DNA from: Brevinema andersonii
GTDB lineage: Bacteria; Spirochaetota; DYKD01
Reading direction: 5' to 3'
Assembly: GCA_020722765.1 (NCBI GenBank)
Contig: DYKD01000004.1
Coordinates: 5,967-69,966, forward strand
Length of the DNA: 64,000 nt
A model generated the notes under the pieces. It saw only the letters and a list, made by a program, of their open reading frames with translations, did no database searches and was not told the origin of the DNA. The translations under genes were made by a program, and so were the position numbers. Positions 58,145 to 64,000 of this stretch are shown here, piece after piece (positions within the stretch are counted from its first letter, which is position 1; every line of letters begins with the position of its first letter).

Positions 58145-58965
58145 GCTTTCGCGACGTCATAATCACTTGAGTATACATGAATGTCCCAACAACGCCAAGT
58201 ACACGGACCTAATACAAAGTTGGCATTTTTTGGAAGCCATGGAAACGGGGAAAGAGACGCCATCAGATCATAGATGACTTCTTTAACCAGTTGAAATCCT
58301 CCCATATTTTCAGGCCATCCGTTTAGTGCATCCCAAGATCTGTAAGTAATATGATGGGTTAAATAGAAGTCCCCTAACCACGGGATGATCTGTAACGAGT
58401 AGTTAACTAAACACGGGGTTGTAATCCTTTTAGACTCGTCTTTAATCCATCCAGTACCCTGACATAATGGACATTCCGCCAATGGGCTTTTATTTTTATT
58501 GCCATTACAACATAGCATGAACGGACACACTGTTCGATAATCAACGTCGTATTGTTTGGCATCAAATGGATCACCGATGCGAATACATCCATGTGCATGA
58601 CCTGGACCATTAACGGCAAGATAATTAGCGACCCATTCAATCATTGGGGCTAACCATTTACCATAAACATAATGAGCTTTACTACCAGGAGGACCGTCTT
58701 CACGAATCAGATAATCAGCGAAATACTCCTCTATTTTAGAAACTGATGTTGGAGAGGGAAGTCCTTCTTTAGGCAGGGGGCACAATGGGCGATGATGAGG
58801 ATATTCAATCCAGCCAATGCCATCAATGGACTTCCGACATTCACCAGCTCGAGATCCTTCAGTTACTAGATACTCCCTGCCCTGAGTCATGATCGTTCTC
58901 AGTAAATGAAACCAACCTTCAGGCAGATCTCGACTATCTTCCACGTAAATTGGCTTGTTCTTCAT
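58126..58965 (-). CDS. Thymidylate synthase / nucleotide hydroxymethylase-like protein (tentative)
   Basis: 'LTHHITYRSWDALNGWPENMGGFQLVKEVI' TS-like; Cys-rich insert 'CPFMLCCNG..CPLCQGTG'. Confidence 0.5.
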   Translation of the reverse strand: MKNKPIYVEDSRDLPEGWFHLLRTIMTQGREYLVTEGSRAGECRKSIDGIGWIEYPHHRPLCPLPKEGLPSPTSVSKIEEYFADYLIREDGPPGSKAHYVYGKWLAPMIEWVANYLAVNGPGHAHGCIRIGDPFDAKQYDVDYRTVCPFMLCCNGNKNKSPLAECPLCQGTGWIKDESKRITTPCLVNYSLQIIPWLGDFYLTHHITYRSWDALNGWPENMGGFQLVKEVIYDLMASLSPFPWLPKNANFVLGPCTWRCWDIHVYSSDYDVAKAWAGIS

Positions 58966-58973
58966 AAACTTTC

Positions 58974-59072
58974 CTAACGTCTTTTTCCTTTTCCAGGAGT
59001 GTTCTTGCTTAACTTACGTTTCTGTTTTTCTTTCTTAACCTGCTTTTTACTCTTTTTCTTCTTTTTCCCCAT
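58974..59072 (-). CDS. 32-aa highly basic micro-ORF
   Basis: MGKKKKKSKKQVKKEKQKRKLSKNTPGKGKRR; overlaps 3' end of 59047..59298. Confidence 0.4.
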   Translation of the reverse strand: MGKKKKKSKKQVKKEKQKRKLSKNTPGKGKRR

Positions 59073-59298
59073 ATTCACCACCACAAAGCGGGCAACGGTT
59101 GACGCGAAGGAGTGAGCGAAACGGAAACAGACCGTATTTGCCCGCCGCTAATTTAACCCAAACTTTTCCATCTGGGATATCATATGGTCTATCGGTCAGC
59201 GCCTCAGGTTGTAAAGTCGGGAATGGCGATACATGATATGTTAAGTTAAAGCTTGGCAACTCAAGAGTCCACCCATCAGGAATTTGCACTACTTTCAC
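59047..59298 (-). CDS. Hypothetical protein with C-terminal CPLCGG
   Basis: 83-aa co-directional ORF. Confidence 0.4.
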   Translation of the reverse strand: MKVVQIPDGWTLELPSFNLTYHVSPFPTLQPEALTDRPYDIPDGKVWVKLAAGKYGLFPFRSLLRVNRCPLCGGEYGEKEEKE

Positions 59299-59833
59299 TT
59301 CCGTTCTCCACTTCTCTTAACCGCCAATCATTACATCCTTCGCAGGCGGGGTATAAACAAGTGTATTTACGCCGCAACTCGCAAAAGAATGGGCTTGTCC
59401 AAACTCTGTGGACGCCTCTATCACAAAGAAAGCCGCCGACGGGTAATTCATCTGGTTCTGGAAAAACGTTGTTGCGCGTAATGTAATCAAGATGACCCCA
59501 TTGAAGTCTGTTCAAATGGGTTCTAAGTACTTCTGTGGGGTATGATTCAAGAGGCTTTTCACACTCTCGAGTTACTCCATTATCCACATAAATTTGATTG
59601 ATTCGTTCAATCAAATGTTTTGTTTCGTCATCAACTTCAATGGAGGGCGTGATTATGACCTTCTTGGCTTTTTTGGCTTTCTTTACTTTTTTGTCTTTCT
59701 TATCCCTCTGTACTTTTTCTTTTTTAACCTGTTTAACCTCCACAGCTTTATTTTCTTCTTTTTTGTGACCACGTTGCCGTGATTCCTTCTTCGCTAAAGA
59801 GAAAATTGTCTTTAAAGCTTCCTTATAGTCCAT
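59276..59833 (-). CDS. Lys-rich hypothetical protein
   Basis: 'VKKEKVQRDKKDKKVKKAKKAKKV' N-terminal segment, C-terminal Cys residues. Confidence 0.5.
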   Translation of the reverse strand: MDYKEALKTIFSLAKKESRQRGHKKEENKAVEVKQVKKEKVQRDKKDKKVKKAKKAKKVIITPSIEVDDETKHLIERINQIYVDNGVTRECEKPLESYPTEVLRTHLNRLQWGHLDYITRNNVFPEPDELPVGGFLCDRGVHRVWTSPFFCELRRKYTCLYPACEGCNDWRLREVENGSESSANS

Positions 59834-60252
59834 TACAAACCCCTGTAAACAAACGTCCTAAGGAATGTAAAAAATTCCTCGAGGTCCATGACCACTATAG
59901 GGTCGATTCTTGAGGCCTTCTTACTCGCAGCTCTTTTTAACACCAGCATCCAGAACGTATTTTCGAGCTTATTAGCTTTCGCTTGATCGATGTACTCTTT
60001 TATAGACCATGTTTCGTGGTTTTTGCACTCGATGCTAAACGGAAAGAGCTCCCTCACATGACCAAGCAATCGAATATCTACACCTGGCTGACTAGAACCG
60101 CGTGACTCGATTAACTCGTCTTTACCCCAAGGAACATGAAGCAACTCGCTTATCTTACGACAAACAAGTTCTTGTAACGCGTTTCCTTTACGGACTTTTC
60201 CTCGGTGCGTTTGAGGTCCACTGTGCTTCTTGGGTGGTTGCTTCTTCACCAT
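59833..60252 (-). CDS. PD-(D/E)XK-like nuclease
   Basis: 'RGSSQPGVDIRLLG....FSIECKNHETWSIKEYIDQA'. Confidence 0.65.
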   Translation of the reverse strand: MVKKQPPKKHSGPQTHRGKVRKGNALQELVCRKISELLHVPWGKDELIESRGSSQPGVDIRLLGHVRELFPFSIECKNHETWSIKEYIDQAKANKLENTFWMLVLKRAASKKASRIDPIVVMDLEEFFTFLRTFVYRGL

Positions 60253-60280
60253 ACAAGAGCAGCGTCCTCGTTGCTATACA

Positions 60281-60601
60281 TTAGAACGAAAATCGAGGAG
60301 TTTCAATTGGGACTCTATGCCTCACAACGTAGTCTACCACACTCATGTCAGGATTAACTACTCCTGTTAGACCCAACCAAAAGAACACACAAAATAAAAT
60401 GAGGAACACAAAACACGAAATTACACCTACTGAAGTCAACCAAGACCTTATGCTAGCAGGAGTTTCCTTCACTCCACGAAGTGTGATATAAATTCCACCC
60501 GCAACACCTAAGGCTGCGAAAACCGCGATCATTAAACAGATTGATCCGTTTAAGATCGAGGACCATCTCAACGCTTCAAGGACATCTGGTTGTGTTAACA
60601 T
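60281..60601 (-). CDS. Small membrane protein
   Basis: Two hydrophobic segments; position not diagnostic. Confidence 0.4.
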   Translation of the reverse strand: MLTQPDVLEALRWSSILNGSICLMIAVFAALGVAGGIYITLRGVKETPASIRSWLTSVGVISCFVFLILFCVFFWLGLTGVVNPDMSVVDYVVRHRVPIETPRFSF

Positions 60602-61005
60602 GTTGCACCATAATAAGTTGCTCGGTTATTTGCGGTCTCTGAAACAGTGACCGATTTGACCCTTCCCGGAAATGCGTGTTGAAGTTCATTAAACAAGGTG
60701 CGGGCCATTACTTCCGCGGTAGGGGGTTCTTCAAATGTATATACTCGCTGCTCATGCAGCTGTAGGACTGACGTTAGTGGGTCCTTCTCTTGCAATAGAA
60801 TCGCATGATCCCATTGATTGAGAACCACGTTCATCGCTTCCTTAAGTAATCCGAAATCATCGACCATCCCTTGATCATCAAGAGTCGCGGACATAATCTC
60901 AGCTTCAGCTACTCCAGAATGACCGTGCACAAACCTACAGTTGGCAGGATGACCCAATAGTCTGTGCGCGTACTCGAACGCTTGTTTTCTCCTTATTGTG
61001 TACAT
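60595..61005 (-). CDS. queD: QueD (6-carboxy-tetrahydropterin synthase)
   Basis: 'FEYAHRLLGHPANCRFVHGHSGVAEAEI', 'GMVDDFGLLKEAM', 'PPTAEVMARTLFNEL'. Confidence 0.9.
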   Translation of the reverse strand: MYTIRRKQAFEYAHRLLGHPANCRFVHGHSGVAEAEIMSATLDDQGMVDDFGLLKEAMNVVLNQWDHAILLQEKDPLTSVLQLHEQRVYTFEEPPTAEVMARTLFNELQHAFPGRVKSVTVSETANNRATYYGATC

Positions 61006-61051
61006 AATTTCCTCCAGGCTTAAATTAGATTGTTATGCAATGCGAGGTGCA

Positions 61052-61318
61052 TCAATCAACCCAAATAAAATAATAACCCTCACATCCTTCGGTCAATGAA
61101 TCGGGCGAACTAGGATGTAGTGTACAAGCGAGGGGTCTATTAGGTTGATCGAAGATTGTGCAAGTTGCGGTGCCATCCTCTTCGATTTTAAGGTGCTTGC
61201 ACACTACACCCTCTATTCTACTTACTTGAGTGCCTTTTAGGGCAGGTGCCTTGAGTAGGTTAGCTAAATGACAACACCGCCCACATCTCTTACACTCACC
61301 CGAGCGAACCCAGGGCAC
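61052..61318 (-). CDS. YkgJ-like cysteine cluster protein
   Basis: 'CKRCGRCCHLANLL', 'CKHLKIEEDGTATCTIFDQPNRPLACTLHP'. Confidence 0.7.
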   Translation of the reverse strand: MPWVRSGECKRCGRCCHLANLLKAPALKGTQVSRIEGVVCKHLKIEEDGTATCTIFDQPNRPLACTLHPSSPDSLTEGCEGYYFIWVD

Positions 61319-61353
61319 TTTAATCCTTCCACCGTAAATACATTACTGTAAAT

Positions 61354-63771
61354 TTAAGCGCTCTCACTTTTATTCCACAACTTGTCCACATCCGCAAGAT
61401 TTTGGATGTAAAAAGGTATAACTAGCTCTTGATGTAACAGATCATGACCAACGCTCACGTCAACTGGGAGGAAAAACCCAGATTTTTTATCAATCGGCCT
61501 TCGGAGAATTGACCACATAACGGCTATCACTTTGGAAAGTTGGTCATTTGGCGCCTCAACAACAACCGCGTCATGTATTTGCAGGATAACCTTTGCGTTG
61601 GGTAGATGCTTCACAAACCACTGAGAGATTCGCCAGAGCGATAAATTTGTCCACATCGCGACACATGACTGAGGTCCAAAATTCAATGCTTCACGAACTA
61701 CTCTAGCAACGTCTTGCTTATTGCCGAATCGTAGGTCAAAAAAGAAATGGCGTTCAAGGCCAAACCAATTGCGTATCACTCCTTTTTCGGTAGCACTCGC
61801 CTTAACTTCTTCCATATAGCGTTGAACTTTTGGAAAGGTCTTAAAGAACAAATCGTTTAAACGTTGCGCTTCAAATTCAGATATACCCAACTGTCTCGCC
61901 AATAACGCGGTTGATGACCCATACACCTTTCCGAAAGCAATAAATTTTACTTGCTGCCGCATTTCGGGCGTTACATGCTCTCTATCAACACCAAAAAAGA
62001 ATGCTGCGTTATTAATATGGATGTCCACTGTAGGATCCAACCATTCATATTGACCTGAGAGAAATCCAAGCCAGCGTAACTCCGCCGCACTGAAATCACA
62101 TTTAACGAGTGAGTAACCTGGTCTTGCGACGAAAAGCTCCAAGATAATGGATTTTCTAGGTAATGTTTGTAAAGCTGGGTCCGATGCAGATAAACGTCCG
62201 GTCTTTTTTATATCAAAATTCGTGTGCACTCTATTGTTAACATCAACATAATGCTGAATGTTTTTGACGTAAGATGTGTGCAGCTTTTCTATTTTCTTTA
62301 CTTCCAAAAGAGCTTTTATAAACGGGTATCGTTCCGCCATCGATTCCATTAATTCTTTACGAAAACTTGGTTTCCCCTTCTTTGTTCTACCAACGATTGG
62401 GATTCCAAGTTTAAGAAACACTTGAGCTAGTTGATCATTGGACCGGTGGTTGAATGCGTAACCTACTGCGTTATGCAAAATTTGTACCTTTGCATTGATT
62501 TCCTTCGTCAACTGATCGTCTACCAGGGAAAGCTTGGTTAAGTCTATACCTAAACCTGTTATTGACATTCCCGCGAGAGTCTTTAAAACGGGCACTAAAT
62601 ACTTGAATAAATTATTCTTTCTAGCTGGGTCTTCGAAATGTTTTTTCATTGCACTCCATACACGTACCGTATTTACTGCGTCACAGGCCGAATATGGAAT
62701 CCATTCATTAAGGTCAACCGAGTCATAATTCATGGTGTAAGGACCAATACCACTCAGGATACTCCCAAGAACGGGTAAACTTTTGGGCATATTCTCATCA
62801 ATCAAGGTAAAGGCGTACATGACATCTACAACCACGTTTGGAGTATATCCATGCCTTTTCAAGAGAATATAGTCATACAACAGATTAAATATACCACAAC
62901 GCAAATTAAACTTTTGAAAAACAGGCAGCACATCCTCACGTGACGTAGAGTGCCCAATTCCGTTCAGGAGTTCCTCAGCGCCTAAACTTGTAGTGTAAAA
63001 CTTGGTCGGACAATGGATTACATAGCCCTTGTCTTCATCACTTTCGAAAGAGAAGCTGATCATGAATAGTTCGGCTGTGTGAGGATTTGTACTTGTCGCT
63101 TCTGTGTCAATGAACATCAATTCATCACGATGTTCACTTAAAATTTTTTCGAGTTCGGGAATAGATCGTATGACCTCATACGTCCATGGCCTATATCTTG
63201 GTATTCCCTGCAAAAGATTGCGTGCGATCTCAATGTCATTAATTAACAGTGAAGCAAACGGCAAATCGCGTCGCAGCACAAAAGCGGGGTGTATTGAGGG
63301 AACTACTTGCAAATGCTGAATGCTCTCGCATTCCAAAACGTGAGAGCGCATCATCATAATTTGAACATCTGTATCAGGAAAGAAGGCGCGGGTAGGTTCT
63401 GCACCTAAAGCAAGAACGACTTTGGGATTCACTTTTCGTAATGAGTCCAATAAAGGACCACTAAAGAGAGCGACTTCACTTCGAGATGGAGCTCGATTGT
63501 TGGGAAGCTTGCACGGAATCAGGTTACCGACCCAGCACGCATCCCTATCAACGCCAGCAATTTCTAAACATTTATTTAAAACTTGGCCTGAAGGCCCAAC
63601 AAAACACTGCCCAGCGAGAATTTCGTCCTCAGCTGGCGCGATACCAACAATCGCTAAGCCGCAAAAAGGCTTTGAAGGAAGTTGTGGAGGAACAACAGCG
63701 TTTGGTACGCTTTGCACTAGGAGCGATTGTAAATAAGCAAGATGTGGCAAGGAAGTACCTTCCCCATACAC
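61354..63771 (-). CDS. Family-4 UDG-like domain fused to family A DNA polymerase
   Basis: N-terminal 'GIAPAEDEILAGQCFVGPSGQVLNKCLE', 'VGNLIPCKLPNNRAPSRSE', 'PSIHPAFVLRR'; pol A 'KCDFSAAELRWLGFLSG', 'RQQVKFIAFGKVYGSS', 'LQIHDAVVVEAP'. Confidence 0.93.
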   Translation of the reverse strand: MYGEGTSLPHLAYLQSLLVQSVPNAVVPPQLPSKPFCGLAIVGIAPAEDEILAGQCFVGPSGQVLNKCLEIAGVDRDACWVGNLIPCKLPNNRAPSRSEVALFSGPLLDSLRKVNPKVVLALGAEPTRAFFPDTDVQIMMMRSHVLECESIQHLQVVPSIHPAFVLRRDLPFASLLINDIEIARNLLQGIPRYRPWTYEVIRSIPELEKILSEHRDELMFIDTEATSTNPHTAELFMISFSFESDEDKGYVIHCPTKFYTTSLGAEELLNGIGHSTSREDVLPVFQKFNLRCGIFNLLYDYILLKRHGYTPNVVVDVMYAFTLIDENMPKSLPVLGSILSGIGPYTMNYDSVDLNEWIPYSACDAVNTVRVWSAMKKHFEDPARKNNLFKYLVPVLKTLAGMSITGLGIDLTKLSLVDDQLTKEINAKVQILHNAVGYAFNHRSNDQLAQVFLKLGIPIVGRTKKGKPSFRKELMESMAERYPFIKALLEVKKIEKLHTSYVKNIQHYVDVNNRVHTNFDIKKTGRLSASDPALQTLPRKSIILELFVARPGYSLVKCDFSAAELRWLGFLSGQYEWLDPTVDIHINNAAFFFGVDREHVTPEMRQQVKFIAFGKVYGSSTALLARQLGISEFEAQRLNDLFFKTFPKVQRYMEEVKASATEKGVIRNWFGLERHFFFDLRFGNKQDVARVVREALNFGPQSCVAMWTNLSLWRISQWFVKHLPNAKVILQIHDAVVVEAPNDQLSKVIAVMWSILRRPIDKKSGFFLPVDVSVGHDLLHQELVIPFYIQNLADVDKLWNKSESA

Positions 63772-63774
63772 TGA

Positions 63775-63981
63775 TTAGAAACTTTCCTTTAGAATTTGCA
63801 AACCCTCAATGAACTTACGCTCATCAATTTTATCTTTTTCGAAATCTAGGTAGTCATGTGGCCCTTTTCCAATCGAGTACTTAGATACCCATGACGTGTC
63901 CAAAGAACTTACTAAGCCTGCTAAGCCTTTTAGTTCTCTAGGGTCAGGGAGACCTAACAAATGCACCTCCTTACGCCTCAC
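63775..63981 (-). CDS. Hypothetical protein
   Basis: 68-aa co-directional ORF near the window edge. Confidence 0.3.
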   Translation of the reverse strand: MRRKEVHLLGLPDPRELKGLAGLVSSLDTSWVSKYSIGKGPHDYLDFEKDKIDERKFIEGLQILKESF

Positions 63982-64000
63982 AAACCGCTTAACAGCTTTC

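Noticed and set aside
1-64000. CRISPR arrays, tRNA genes, rRNA or IS elements
   Set aside because: No regular spaced repeats, cloverleaf-like sequences or transposase genes were recognised by eye; a tRNA scan would be needed to be certain

Overview
The window is about 64 kb of a large, long-tailed (siphovirus-like) Caudoviricetes genome with essentially every real gene on the minus strand. Read right to left: a replication/nucleotide module (UDG-PolA fusion, QueD, PD-(D/E)XK-like nuclease, OPRT, TS-like protein), a papain-like protease, a surface-glycan island (CmcI-like and class I methyltransferases, GT2, GT4, sulfotransferase), SbcD/SbcC-like nuclease pair, FolE, HD phosphohydrolase, a Ro60/TROVE protein, dUTPase, a small vWA protein, QueC split by an intein, UvsY-like, SSB and RecA-like proteins, small and large terminase (TerL split by an intein in Walker A), portal, a LigD-like ligase with a nucleotidyltransferase-like partner, prohead protease, capsid, connectors, a multi-domain glycosyltransferase, the major tail protein, tail chaperones, a 4831-aa tape measure protein and the tail-tip genes. 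The strongest unusual signal is the major tail protein gene (20132..22570). It is broken by group I intron sequences with three recognisable cores, one with a LAGLIDADG endonuclease. An uninterrupted paralogue at 151..711 allows the exons to be reassembled. Other notable points: a Ro60 orthologue with a structured leader nearby, a LAGLIDADG intein in QueC, an extreme tape measure protein with lysozyme and metalloprotease motifs, a possible +1 frameshift in the tail chaperones, a textbook sigma70 promoter, and two small ORFs missed by the ORF track. All assignments come from reading the sequence; no searches were run.
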